Below, one piece after another: positions 1 through 8,181 of a stretch of 64,000 nt of DNA. The notes under the pieces are model-generated. The model did not search any database and was not told the DNA's origin. It saw only the letters and a program-made list of their open reading frames with translations. The stretch comes from Streptomyces sp. NBC_01351 (GTDB lineage Bacteria > Actinomycetota > Actinomycetes > Streptomycetales > Streptomycetaceae): NCBI RefSeq assembly GCF_036237315.1, contig NZ_CP108356.1, positions 4,584,501-4,648,500 on the forward strand. Direction: 5' to 3'. The translations under genes were made by a program, and so were the position numbers. Position 1 is the stretch's first letter; each line of letters opens with the position of its first letter.

Positions 1-571
1 CCGGCACCTTGCGCAGCGCCAGGCCCGTCCGCCCGGGCAGCCGCGGCCAGCCGAGCAGGACGATCAGGGTCAGCACGCTGATGCCGAGCGCGCCGGGATG
101 GAGGTCGGCCAACTGGCCCGGCAGGCCGAGCACGTTGGCCACGGCCGAGCTCTGCGGGGTGCCGCCGAGCACGATGTGCAGCTGGGCCAGCGCGATGGTC
201 ACGCCGATTCCCGCGAGCATGCCGTGCACGATGGCCGGGCTGACCATGAGTGCCGACCGGGCGGTCCGCAGCGCGGCGAGCCCGAGCTGGCAGCAGCCGG
301 CGAGCACGGTGATGGCGCAGGTGGTCCGCCACCCGTAGTGCTGGATCAACTCGGCGGTGACCACGGTGAGTCCGGCCGCGGGCCCGCTCACCTGGAGCGG
401 GGCGCCGCCGAGCCGTCCGGCGACGATCCCCCCGACCGCCGCGGCGACCAGGCCCGCCTGGAGCGGGGCTCCGGTGGCCAGGGCGATGCCGAGCGAGAGC
501 GGCAGGGCGATGAGGAACACCGCGGCGGAGGCGGAGAGGTCGGCGGGGAGGTCTTTGGCAGCAGCGGTCAT
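1..571 (-). CDS. SulP-family anion transporter (N-terminal part)
   Basis: The first 190 residues of a SulP-type membrane carrier are visible; the rest lies beyond the left edge. SulP proteins move sulfate, bicarbonate or related anions across the cytoplasmic membrane; whether this one has a C-terminal STAS or carbonic anhydrase domain cannot be seen. After MTAAAKDLPADLSAS the protein is a series of hydrophobic segments (about residues 15-60, 65-110 and 118-180), and the stretch PLQVSGPAAGLTVV fits the conserved Q-hsGP region of the family. ATG at 571 is preceded by GAGGAG about ten bases upstream. It is transcribed divergently from the deacetylase lipoprotein gene. Family call is good; substrate unknown. 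Confidence 0.85.
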   Translation of the reverse strand, partial: MTAAAKDLPADLSASAAVFLIALPLSLGIALATGAPLQAGLVAAAVGGIVAGRLGGAPLQVSGPAAGLTVVTAELIQHYGWRTTCAITVLAGCCQLGLAALRTARSALMVSPAIVHGMLAGIGVTIALAQLHIVLGGTPQSSAVANVLGLPGQLADLHPGALGISVLTLIVLLGWPRLPGRTGLALRKVP

Positions 572-865
572 AAGGTCCCGTCTCCTCTGGTCCGTTCTGT
601 TCTGGATCTGTTCTGGGGAGGGGTGAAGCGGCGGGAATCTCAACACTCAGTAAACGAATGGTAATGGAGAGTAAAGGGTGGCGATAGGTAATACGGGCAA
701 ATGGCCCACGAATTAGCACTCAGGGGTGATTCGGCTTTTTATACGGCTTGTCACACCTTCTTCAAAGCAGACCGCATGGGACGTTGCGGCGCGGAAGTCC
801 TGCGAGGCAACCGCGACGGAGCCGCGGTGGAACCGCGACGGATCTGCGAGGGAGAGGTGGGGCGG
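572..865. other. Divergent intergenic region
   Basis: This 294-base gap separates two divergent genes and must hold both promoters. Positions 640-745 are clearly more AT-rich than the surroundings (for example GATAGGTAATACGGG near 680-695 and CTTTTTATACGG near 735-746), but I cannot assign a -35/-10 pair with confidence. No convincing small gene is seen. Confidence 0.5.
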
Positions 866-2176
866 ATGATCGCCGCCACGAAGAAGATCGCCGGCGGCCT
901 GGTCGCCACTGCTCTGGTGCTGGGGGTCGCCGGGTGCACCGCCTCGGACCCCGCCGAGCACCCGGCCTCCGGCCCCCAGAACGGCAGGAAGGGAGCAGCC
1001 GCCCCCGAGGCCCCGGGCAGTGTCAACCGGCCGATCGGCGACGGCTCGACCGCCTACACCGGCCCGCAGCCGAACGTACAGAAGCCGCAGAAGCTGAAGC
1101 CCGGTGAAAAGCCGCCGCAGTTCGTGGTGTTCTCGTGGGACGGGGCCGGCGAGGACAGTCAGAAGCTCTTCTCGCACTTCCGCGAGGTCGGCAAGAAGTA
1201 CAACGCCCGCATGACGTACTTCCTGAGCGGCGTGTACATGCTCCCCGAGGAGAAGCGCTCCCTCTATACGGCACCGCAGCACTCGCCCGGCCGCTCCGAC
1301 ATCGGCTTCGGCGACCTCCAGGGCATCAAGGACACCGCCACCCAGGTCCGCGCGGCCTGGCTGGAGGGCAACGAGATCGGCACCCACTTCAACGGCCACT
1401 TCTGTGGCCCCGACGGGGGTGTCGGCACCTGGTCGGTGGAGGAGTGGAAGAGCGAGATCAGCCAGGCCAAGTCCTTCGTCAAGAACTGGAAGACCAACGC
1501 GGGCCTGAAGGCCATGGAGGCGCTGCCGTTCGACTACGACAAGGAGCTCGTCGGCGCCCGCACACCCTGCCTCGAAGGCCAGAAGAACTTCATGCTCGCG
1601 GCCAAGGAGTTGGGCGGCTTCCGCTACGACTCCAGCGGCATCAGCAAGCAGATCTGGCCCAAGAAGTCGGACGGCCTCTGGGACATCCCGCTCCAGCTCG
1701 TCCCCATGCCGGGCCGCGCGTTCGACACGCTGAGCATGGATTACAACTACATGGTCAACCAGTCCGGGACGACCTCGCAGGGAGACCCCTCGCAGCACGC
1801 GTATTGGGGCGACCAGATGCGCGACGGCCTGCGCCAGGCCTTCGACCGCGTCTACCAGGGCAACCGGGCGCCACTGATCATCGGCAACCACTTCGAGTCC
1901 TGGAACGGCGGCACTTACATGCGCGCCGTCGAGGAGTCCATCAAGACCATGTGCACCAAGCCCGAGGTCCGCTGCGTGCCCTTCCGTGAGCTGGTGGACT
2001 GGCTGGACGCGCAGGATCCGAAGGCCCTGGAGTGGATGCGCACCCTCGACGTCGGCGAGACGCCGAAGGAGGGCTGGGCGAAGTTCCTGACCGCGGGGCC
2101 GCCGGCGGCGCCGACCGCCCCCGCGGGCGTCAAGCCGGCTGCGGAGCAGGCCGGTGCTGCTGCGGACGAGGGCTGA
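866..2176 (+). CDS. Polysaccharide deacetylase-like lipoprotein
   Basis: A 436-residue predicted lipoprotein. Residues 1-24 form a signal peptide with lipobox VAGC (Cys24), so the mature protein is membrane-anchored outside the cell. A Pro/Ala-rich linker leads to a domain beginning near residue 88 with FVVFSWDGAGED, then THFNGHFCG, GARTPCLEG and GNHFESW. These resemble the Asp, His-rich and Arg-Pro motifs of the NodB/CE4 fold, although the usual FDDGP is altered to SWDGAG. The C-terminus is Ala/Pro-rich. The reading frame stays open back to 701, but ATG 866 is chosen for its signal peptide and the upstream GGGAGAGGTGG. Its end overlaps the convergent ATPase gene by 47 bases. Deacetylase activity is inferred. 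Confidence 0.65.
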   Translation: MIAATKKIAGGLVATALVLGVAGCTASDPAEHPASGPQNGRKGAAAPEAPGSVNRPIGDGSTAYTGPQPNVQKPQKLKPGEKPPQFVVFSWDGAGEDSQKLFSHFREVGKKYNARMTYFLSGVYMLPEEKRSLYTAPQHSPGRSDIGFGDLQGIKDTATQVRAAWLEGNEIGTHFNGHFCGPDGGVGTWSVEEWKSEISQAKSFVKNWKTNAGLKAMEALPFDYDKELVGARTPCLEGQKNFMLAAKELGGFRYDSSGISKQIWPKKSDGLWDIPLQLVPMPGRAFDTLSMDYNYMVNQSGTTSQGDPSQHAYWGDQMRDGLRQAFDRVYQGNRAPLIIGNHFESWNGGTYMRAVEESIKTMCTKPEVRCVPFRELVDWLDAQDPKALEWMRTLDVGETPKEGWAKFLTAGPPAAPTAPAGVKPAAEQAGAAADEG

Positions 2177-3161
2177 GGACCACGTCCCTACCCGCCGCGT
2201 CCTCGCGGAGCACGAAATCGGGGTCGATCTGGTCAGCCAGGTCGACCCCGGTCTTGGCGTTGCCCCAACTCTCCGCGTTCCTGAGGTGGAAGCGCACCAT
2301 CTGCTCGGTGTACCGACCCCAGTCCCGGTGCGCGTACGAGTCGTCGGCGGTGTTCTGGAGGGTCTGGAGGGCCAGCCGGTTGGTCGCCTCCAGCAGCTCG
2401 AAGGCGGCCGGGCGGCCCTTCTCCATCGCCCGCACCCAGTCGGAGTGCCCGACGGTGACCAGCAGGTCCTCGCCGACCTCGTCCTGGAGGAACTCGATGT
2501 CCTCCGGGCCCTGCACCTTGTTGCCGATGACCTTGAGCTCGACCCCGAAGTCCCGGGCGTACTCCTTGTACTGGCGGTAGACGGAGACACCCTTGCGGGT
2601 CGGTTCGGCGACCAGGAAGGTCACGTCGAAACGGGTGAACATGCCCGAGGCGAAGGAGTCCGAGCCGGCCGTCATGTCGACGACCACGTACTCGTCCGGT
2701 CCGTCGGCGAGGTGGTTGAGGCAGAGCTCGACCGCCCCGACCTTGGAGTGGTAGCAGGCAACCCCCAGGTCGGCCTCGGTGAACGGCCCGGTGGCCATGA
2801 GTCGTACGGGCTCCCCGTCCAGCAGCAGCGTGCGCGCGCAGGCCTCGTACACCGGGTTGTCCTCGGTGACGCGCAGCAGGCGCGAGCCGCGGCCGGGCGG
2901 GGTGGTCTTGATCATCGTGTCGGCGGACGCGATGCGCGGGTTGGATCCCCGCAGGTACTCCTTGATGAGCGGCAGGTGCGCGCCCATGGCGGGCAGTCCG
3001 GCGGCCTCGTCCTCGCTGAGGCCGAGCGCGGTGCCCAGGTGCTGGTTGATGTCGGCGTCCACCGCGACGACGGGGGCTTCATTGGCGGCGAGGTGGCGGA
3101 TGAAGAGGGAGGACAGCGTCGTCTTGCCGCTGCCGCCCTTTCCCACGAAAGCGATCTTCAT
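2130..3161 (-). CDS. CooC/MinD-type ATP-binding protein
   Basis: A 343-residue cytoplasmic P-loop ATPase of the SIMIBI class. The deviant Walker A motif GKGGSGKTT lies at residues 7-15, followed by VAVDADINQ and, mid-protein, YVVVDMTAGSDS and FLVAEPTRKG, the arrangement seen in CooC-like carbon monoxide dehydrogenase maturation proteins and MinD relatives. No CODH or nickel genes are nearby, so a CODH role is not supported; it may be a general maturation or positioning ATPase. ATG 3161 is chosen; TTG 3170 and GTG 3167 are alternatives. There is no Shine-Dalgarno, and TACGCT (minus strand, 3170-3175) sits eight bases before the ATG with TTGACA at 3196-3201, so a leaderless transcript is plausible. 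Confidence 0.85.
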   Translation of the reverse strand: MKIAFVGKGGSGKTTLSSLFIRHLAANEAPVVAVDADINQHLGTALGLSEDEAAGLPAMGAHLPLIKEYLRGSNPRIASADTMIKTTPPGRGSRLLRVTEDNPVYEACARTLLLDGEPVRLMATGPFTEADLGVACYHSKVGAVELCLNHLADGPDEYVVVDMTAGSDSFASGMFTRFDVTFLVAEPTRKGVSVYRQYKEYARDFGVELKVIGNKVQGPEDIEFLQDEVGEDLLVTVGHSDWVRAMEKGRPAAFELLEATNRLALQTLQNTADDSYAHRDWGRYTEQMVRFHLRNAESWGNAKTGVDLADQIDPDFVLREDAAGRDVVLSPRPQQHRPAPQPA

Positions 3162-3163
3162 GT

Positions 3164-3201
3164 TCACCAAGCGTAGTGGGTCGACAGCGGGGAGTTGTCA
3201 A
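3164..3201 (-). promoter_or_regulatory. Putative promoter of the CooC-like gene
   Basis: On the minus strand TTGACA (3201-3196) and TACGCT (3175-3170) precede the ATG at 3161. The spacer of 20 bases is longer than ideal, so the -35 assignment is weak. The -10-like box eight bases before the start codon suggests leaderless transcription. Confidence 0.35.
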
Positions 3202-3256
3202 GGTGAGTGAAGAAGACCACTCCAAGGAGGGGTCGGTGCTACGGGGGCGCAGTGCG

Positions 3257-3270
3257 TAGGCTCCTTACTT
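3257..3270 (+). promoter_or_regulatory. -10-like box for leaderless Fic-like gene
   Basis: TAGGCT at 3257-3262 ends eight bases before the ATG at 3271. No Shine-Dalgarno lies at a usable distance (the nearest AAGGAGG, around 3223-3230, is about 40 bases away). This favours transcription starting at or next to the ATG. Confidence 0.4.
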
Positions 3271-4092
3271 ATGAGTAGCGCTGCTGACCCGCTGGCCGCA
3301 CTGACCGGGCTGCCGGGTGTCGCCGATTCCGTGGATTCCGTACGCAAGGCCGTGGACCGCGTCTACGGGCACCGCGTGATGCGCCGCCGGAGCGGAGAGA
3401 TCACCTCGGAGGCCGCCCTGCGCGGCGCCCGCGCCAGCGCGGCGCTGTCCGGCGCCGACTGGGCGCTGGAGGAGGTGCGCCGCCGTACCGACTTCGGCTC
3501 GGAGACGCAGGCCCGTACGGTCGGCGCCGCGCTGCGGCTCACCGCCGAGGCGGGGCAGCTGCTGAGCATCTGGCGCCAGTCGCCGCTGCGGGTGCTGGCG
3601 CGACTGCACCTGGTGGCGACGGGGTCGACGGTGGACGGTGACGTCGTGGGCCGCCCGCGGCTGGCGGGCGAGCCGGTGGACGAGCCCCTGGTGGAGCTGC
3701 CACTGCCGAGCGCGGAGGAGGTCGCCGGCCGGCTCGACGGGCTCTCCCGCCTGGTCATCGCGGGCGGTTCCGCTCCGGCGCTGATCACGGGCGCGGTGGT
3801 GCACGGCGAGCTGCTGGCGCTGCGCCCCTTCGCCACGTACAACGGCCTGGTCGCACGGGCCGCCGAGCGGATCGTCCTGATCAACAGCGGTCTGGATCCC
3901 AAGGCGATCTGCCCGGCGGAAGTCGGTCACGCGGAGCAGGGGCGCGAGGCGTACCTGGCGGCCTTCGAGGGCTACGTCTCCGGGACCGCGGAGGGGATGG
4001 CCGCCTGGATCGCGCATTGCGGGCGGGCGATCGAACTGGGTGTGCGCGAATCGACGGCCGTCTGCGAGGCGCTGCAGCGGGGCGCGGCCTGA
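3271..4092 (+). CDS. Fic-fold protein with degenerate active-site motif
   Basis: A 273-residue, mostly helical cytoplasmic protein. Residues 175-200 (VVHGELLALRPFATYNGLVARAAERI) align in pattern with the Fic signature HPFx(D/E)GNGRxxR, but the catalytic His is Arg185, the acidic residue is Thr and the GNGR loop reads YNGL. The fold is therefore likely Fic/DOC, while AMP transfer by the usual chemistry is unlikely. It is divergent from the CooC-like ATPase across 109 bases, with facing leaderless-type promoters, which suggests a linked role. The fold is inferred from the motif region only; older annotations call such streptomycete proteins oxidoreductases without evidence I can see. Confidence 0.65.
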   Translation: MSSAADPLAALTGLPGVADSVDSVRKAVDRVYGHRVMRRRSGEITSEAALRGARASAALSGADWALEEVRRRTDFGSETQARTVGAALRLTAEAGQLLSIWRQSPLRVLARLHLVATGSTVDGDVVGRPRLAGEPVDEPLVELPLPSAEEVAGRLDGLSRLVIAGGSAPALITGAVVHGELLALRPFATYNGLVARAAERIVLINSGLDPKAICPAEVGHAEQGREAYLAAFEGYVSGTAEGMAAWIAHCGRAIELGVRESTAVCEALQRGAA

Positions 4093-4137
4093 GTCTGCCC
4101 CCTGGGTCTGACCGGGTTTTTCGCCCGGACATGGGTT

Positions 4138-4169
4138 GCGGCGACACCGTGTTGCTTTGGTGTCGCCGC
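4138..4169 (+). terminator. Hairpin terminator after Fic-like gene
   Basis: GCGGCGACACC (4138-4148) pairs perfectly with GGTGTCGCCGC (4159-4169) around a 10-base loop, 46 bases after the stop codon. There is no strong T-run, as is usual in Streptomyces. Confidence 0.7.
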
Positions 4170-4466
4170 TGGCATTTACGCCCAGTTACCAAGCGTCCTC
4201 GATAGTTGCCCATCAGGTCGGGAACTTTGCCCGTTCCTGGTGCGGCTGGCCCGTAATCGACGGGTCGACGTCGCGTGGGTGCTCGGCGTTCATGCTTCGG
4301 TCCGTGGGCCTTACTGCGTTTTAAAGATGATCCTCTCGGATGTTCTTTGGTCTCGCGGGCCGTTGCTTTATTTGTACTCCGCTTCGGTGCCATGCGAAAC
4401 CCCTGGCTCCATTTTTTACTTTCCGGGACGAGATCGGGCGAACCGGACAGCAGGTATCGCCGCAGG
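4170..4466. other. AT-rich gap between convergent genes
   Basis: About 300 bases between two converging genes. Compared with the rest of the window this is strikingly AT-rich, with runs such as CGTTTTAAAGATG, TTGCTTTATTTGTAC and CATTTTTTAC. I see no reading frame with streptomycete third-position bias and no start with a ribosome site. It may be a remnant of foreign DNA or a structural spacer. Confidence 0.5.
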
Positions 4467-5351
4467 TCAGGACAATCGGCCGGACGTGGCGGCGGCGAGT
4501 GCGTTAGCGCGACGCCGGCTCGCGTACCAGACCAGCCCGGCGGTGGCGGCTGCCGCTCCCACGGCGGCCGCGGCGACGAGCGCGGGCCGAGTGGGCATCG
4601 ACAGCCCGGGCAGCCGCTGCTTGAGCCGCACGGGCCGGTCGAAGACCAGGACCGGCCACTCCCGGGCCAGCGCCTCGCGGCGCAGCGCGCGGTCGGGATT
4701 GACGGCGTGCGGGTGCCCGACCGCCTCCAGCATCGGGATGTCGGTGGCCGAGTCGCTGTAGGCGTAGCAGCGGGCGAGGTCGTAGCCCTCGGACTCCGCC
4801 AGCTCGCGGACGGCCTCCGCCTTGGTCGGGCCGTACGCGTAGTACTCGATCTCGCCGGTGAAGCATCCGTCCTCGCCCACGACCATGCGCGTGGCGACGA
4901 CCCGGTCCGCGCCGAGCATCTCCCCGATGGGCTCGACCACTTCCGCGCCGGAGGTGGAGACGATCACCACGTCGCGGCCCGCGGTGTGATGGGCCTCGAT
5001 GAGGGAGGCCGCCTCGTCGTAGATGATCGGGTCGATGAGGTCGTGCAGGGCTTCCGCGACGATCTCCCGCACCTGCTGCACGTTCCAGCCCTTGCAGAGG
5101 CCGGACAGGTACTCCCGCATCCGCTCCATCTGGTCGTGGTCGGCGCCGCCGGCCAGGAAGATGAACTGCGTGTACGCGGTGCGCAGCACGGCGCGGCGGT
5201 TGATCAGGCCGCCTTGGTAGAAGGACTTGCTGAACGTCAAGGTGCTCGACTTCGCAATGACCGTCTTGTCCAGGTCGAAGAAGGCTGCGGTACGAGGCGA
5301 GGAGTGCGGCAAGGGCTGATTTTCCACGTCCCGAGCATATGCGCCCACCAT
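4467..5351 (-). CDS. HAD-superfamily (IB) phosphatase, C-terminal membrane anchor
   Basis: A 294-residue HAD hydrolase of the SerB-like IB subclass. Motif I is DLDKT (near residue 27), motif II the IVSTSGAE stretch, motif III the Lys in GPTKAEAV and motif IV YSDSATDIPM, so all four catalytic motifs are present and a phosphomonoesterase reaction is expected; the substrate is unknown. A hydrophobic segment of about 20 residues near 265-285 followed by SRRR suggests the C-terminus is membrane-anchored. ATG 5351 (MVGAYARD) gives the standard N-terminus; the frame is open further upstream, but those codons precede the conserved domain without a ribosome site. Confidence 0.88.
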   Translation of the reverse strand: MVGAYARDVENQPLPHSSPRTAAFFDLDKTVIAKSSTLTFSKSFYQGGLINRRAVLRTAYTQFIFLAGGADHDQMERMREYLSGLCKGWNVQQVREIVAEALHDLIDPIIYDEAASLIEAHHTAGRDVVIVSTSGAEVVEPIGEMLGADRVVATRMVVGEDGCFTGEIEYYAYGPTKAEAVRELAESEGYDLARCYAYSDSATDIPMLEAVGHPHAVNPDRALRREALAREWPVLVFDRPVRLKQRLPGLSMPTRPALVAAAAVGAAAATAGLVWYASRRRANALAAATSGRLS

Positions 5352-5803
5352 TCGGCGTAAGGTGTGGCGCGTGGGTTTGCCTGAGAAGGCTCTCGGGTAC
5401 ACCATGGAAGTCACGGATCGTTCGCGACCGTGCTAACCCGGTCTGGCTCCTCCCCCCCCGAGTCGGACCGTGGGGACGACCCCCGCTCTCCCCCCCGGCG
5501 GGGGTCGTCGCATGTCCGGACGCGGTTCGCGTCCCTGCCTTCGGCCCCAAGTGGCCATCTCCCGGTCCTTCCTCTTGTGTCGGGCCCTGCGTGGCGAAGG
5601 CCTTCACCACATCGAACTCGTGACGGTGCGTAGTGGTTCCGCCGCGCTCCGGAACTCACCTGTGAGGGTGACCGGGTTATTCACAATCGGTCCGGTGTCC
5701 ACAGTTTTCGAGCAAGATCCACTTCCTTTTCCCGATCCCTGCACGGTGATTCCAGCCGCGAAGTCCGCGGTGCTGGATTTGCAGTGAGAAGGGGGCGGAG
5801 ATC
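5352..5803. other. Divergent intergenic region upstream of ssd
   Basis: A 452-base gap between the divergent HAD and ssd genes. It contains a strong hairpin (5475-5509, listed separately) and an AT-richer stretch at 5660-5790 just before ssd. No gene with plausible codon bias is found. A terminator-like hairpin inside a divergent promoter region suggests a long leader, an attenuator or a small RNA. Confidence 0.5.
5475..5509 (+). terminator. GC-rich hairpin in divergent leader
   Basis: GACGACCCCCG (5475-5485) pairs perfectly with CGGGGGTCGTC (5499-5509) around a 13-base C-rich loop. No coding sequence ends nearby on either strand, so it may terminate a short leader or non-coding transcript. 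Confidence 0.5.
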
Positions 5804-7036
5804 GTGGCTCGATCGAAGACGTGGGAAACGCCGGCCGGAGCCCTGGCCCGCGGGGCTGGGGCCGGCGCTGGTGCCGTGGTCGGGGCCGGGGCGGGGAGTG
5901 CGTCCGGGGCGGAGGCGGCGGGCGGGCGACCGTTGATCATCACCGAGGATCCCCTGCTGCTCGACGACCTGCTGCGGCTGTGCGCCGCCGCGGGTGCCGA
6001 GCCGCATGTGCACCACGCGGTGCCCGAGCAAAGCGGAGGGGCCGACGGGGGTGGCGGAGCCGAACGGAGCGGTGCGAGTGGTGGGGGCGTCGGATGGGAA
6101 TCCGCGCCGCTCGTGCTCGTCGGGGACGACGCCGCCCGTCGGGTGCGCGGGGCGCCGCGCAGGGGAGGGGTGTTCCTCGTCGGCCGGGAGCTGGACGACC
6201 CCCTTGTGTGGCAGCGGGCGGTGGAGATCGGCGCCGAAGAGGTGCTCCGGCTCCCCGATGCCGAGAGCCGGCTCGTCGACCGCATCGCCGATGTCGTGGA
6301 AGGAGCCGGGCGGCCCGCGCTCGCCGTCGGGGTGATCGGCGGCAGTGGCGGGGCGGGAGCATCCACCCTCGCCTGCGCGCTCGCCCTGCGGGCCGCCCGC
6401 GCCGGGGAGCGGACCATCCTCATCGACGGGGACCCGCTGGGCGGGGGCATGGACGTCCTGCTCGGGGGTGAAGCCGCGGAGGGACTGCGCTGGCCGGACT
6501 TCGCGGGCTCGCGGGGTCGCGTCGGCGCCGGAGCCCTGGAGGAGTCCCTGCCCGAACTGCACGCCCTGCGGGTGCTCAGCTGGGACCGCGGGGACCGGGT
6601 GGTGGTGCCGCCCGCCGCGATGCGGTCGGTGGTGGCCGCCGCACGGCGCCGGGGCGGGGTCGTGGTGGTCGACCTCCCGCGCCGGGTCGACGAAGCCGTG
6701 GCCGAGGTGCTGGCCCAGCTCGACCTGGTGCTGATGGTGGTGCCGGGCGAGCTGCGGGCGGTGGCCGCGGCCGGCCGGGTGGCGGCCGGGGTGCGGATGG
6801 TGGCCCGGGACGTGCGCGTCGTCGTACGGGGCCGCTGCCCGGGCGGGCTCGATCCGGAGGTCGTGGCCGGGCTGCTCGGGGCGCCGCTGGCCGGGGAGGT
6901 GCCGGTCGAGGTGGGGCTGCCGGGGAGGGTGGCCGAGGGGGAACCGCCGGGGTCGCAGGGGCGCGGCGCGCTGGCCCGCTTCTGCGACGGCTTCTGGCAG
7001 CGCGTGCTCGGCCCCGCCCAGGGGGTGTCGGCATGA
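5804..7036 (+). CDS. ssd: Septum-site-determining / CpaE (TadZ)-like protein Ssd
   Basis: A 410-residue protein: a low-complexity Gly/Ala N-terminus, a receiver-like region around 45-165, and a MinD/CpaE-like domain from about 172 (VIGGSGGAGASTLACALA, then TILIDGDPLGGGMDVLLG). The P-loop has the ParA-like G-rich shape but lacks the usual signature lysines, as is usual for Ssd/TadZ-type localisation proteins. It probably recruits the pilus machinery to a cell site; family members also affect septation. GTG 5804 follows AAGGGGGCGGAG. The stop overlaps the tadA start as ATGA, so it is the first gene of the tad operon. Ssd naming follows actinobacterial usage; the exact role is inferred. Confidence 0.85.
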   Translation: MARSKTWETPAGALARGAGAGAGAVVGAGAGSASGAEAAGGRPLIITEDPLLLDDLLRLCAAAGAEPHVHHAVPEQSGGADGGGGAERSGASGGGVGWESAPLVLVGDDAARRVRGAPRRGGVFLVGRELDDPLVWQRAVEIGAEEVLRLPDAESRLVDRIADVVEGAGRPALAVGVIGGSGGAGASTLACALALRAARAGERTILIDGDPLGGGMDVLLGGEAAEGLRWPDFAGSRGRVGAGALEESLPELHALRVLSWDRGDRVVVPPAAMRSVVAAARRRGGVVVVDLPRRVDEAVAEVLAQLDLVLMVVPGELRAVAAAGRVAAGVRMVARDVRVVVRGRCPGGLDPEVVAGLLGAPLAGEVPVEVGLPGRVAEGEPPGSQGRGALARFCDGFWQRVLGPAQGVSA

Positions 7037-8181
7037 GCGCGGTGCTGCTGGACGCGGTGCGCAGGCGGCTCGCCGAGAGCGGGGCGGAGCCGACGCCGGC
7101 GCGGGTGGCGGCCGCCCTGCGGGCGCAGGGCCGGCTGCTGGGGGACGCGGAAGTGCTCGGGGCAGCCGCCGAGTTACGGTCCGAACTGGTCGGAGCCGGC
7201 CCGCTGGAGGCGCTGCTCTCCGACCCCGAGGTCACCGATGTGCTGGTGGCGGCCCCCGACCGGGTGTGGGTGGACCGCGGCGGCGGGCTGGAACTGACCG
7301 GGGTGACCTTCGCCGACGCGCAGGCCGTGCGCAGGCTCGCCCAGCGGCTGGCCGCCGTGGCCGGGAGGCGCCTGGACGACGCCCGGCCCTGGGTGGACGC
7401 CCGGATGCCGGACGGTACCCGGCTGCATGCCGTTCTGCCCCCGGTGGCGGTCGGCTCGGCCTGCCTGTCGCTGCGGGTCGTACGGCCGAGGGCCTTCACG
7501 CTGGAGGAGCTCGTCGCGGCGGGCACGCTGCCGCCCGGCGGGCACCGGCTGCTGCGGGCGATCGTCGAGGCCCGGCTGTCGTTCCTCGTCTCCGGTGGCA
7601 CGGGGACCGGCAAGACCACCCTGCTCAGTGCCCTGTTGGGGCTGGTGGGCCCCGGTGAGCGGATCGTGCTGGCCGAGGATTCGGCCGAGCTGCGCCCCGA
7701 CCACCCGCATGTGGTGCGGCTGGAGAGCCGGCCGGCCAACCAGGAGGGTGCGGGCCTGGTCACCCTGGCGGACCTGGTCCGGCAGGCGCTGCGGATGCGT
7801 CCCGACCGGCTGGTGGTCGGCGAGGTCCGGGGCGCCGAAGTCTCCGATCTGCTGGCTGCTTTGAATACGGGCCACGAAGGCGGCTGTGGCACTGTCCACG
7901 CCAACGCGGCCGCCCATGTCCCGGCCCGGCTGGAGGCCCTCGGGACGGCCGCCGGGCTCGATCGGGCGGCCCTGCACAGCCAGTTGGCGGCCGCGCTGAA
8001 CCTGGTGGTCCACCTGGCCCGGGACCGGGCGGGGCGGCGCCGGGTGGCCGAGGTGCACGTACTGGAGCGGGATGCCGCCGGGCTGGTGGTGACCGTCCCG
8101 GCGCTGCGCTGGGCCGCGCGGGGCTTCGTACGGGAGCAGGGATGGGAGCGGCTGGCGCCGCTGCTGCGGGGTGCGCGATGA
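7033..8181 (+). CDS. tadA: TadA/CpaF-type secretion ATPase
   Basis: A 382-residue hexameric ATPase that powers assembly of Tad/Flp pili. The N-terminal domain (1-170) carries DVLVAAPDRVWVDRGGG; the RecA-like core has Walker A SGGTGTGKTT (about 187-196), an Asp box (VLAEDSAELRP), Walker B-like LRMRPDRLVVGEVRG and the His-box HEGGCGTVHAN. The ATG overlaps the ssd stop by four bases, implying translational coupling. Codon 48 (7174-7176) is TTA, the leucine codon read only by the bldA tRNA in Streptomyces; the frame is unambiguous (gag-tta-cgg). Translation of the pilus ATPase should therefore depend on bldA. Confidence 0.95.
   Translation: MSAVLLDAVRRRLAESGAEPTPARVAAALRAQGRLLGDAEVLGAAAELRSELVGAGPLEALLSDPEVTDVLVAAPDRVWVDRGGGLELTGVTFADAQAVRRLAQRLAAVAGRRLDDARPWVDARMPDGTRLHAVLPPVAVGSACLSLRVVRPRAFTLEELVAAGTLPPGGHRLLRAIVEARLSFLVSGGTGTGKTTLLSALLGLVGPGERIVLAEDSAELRPDHPHVVRLESRPANQEGAGLVTLADLVRQALRMRPDRLVVGEVRGAEVSDLLAALNTGHEGGCGTVHANAAAHVPARLEALGTAAGLDRAALHSQLAAALNLVVHLARDRAGRRRVAEVHVLERDAAGLVVTVPALRWAARGFVREQGWERLAPLLRGAR

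Noticed and set aside
713..2590. Very long antisense reading frames (here and opposite helicase, hppA, topA, tmk, ftsH)
   Set aside because: High-GC genomes produce long open antisense frames. These lack domain motifs, have Arg/Gly/Ala-rich composition and mirror a well-supported gene on the other strand.
3881..4393. Minus-strand 170-residue basic reading frame in the AT-rich gap
   Set aside because: Arg-rich low-complexity translation, no ribosome site, no third-position bias and overlap with the Fic-like gene.
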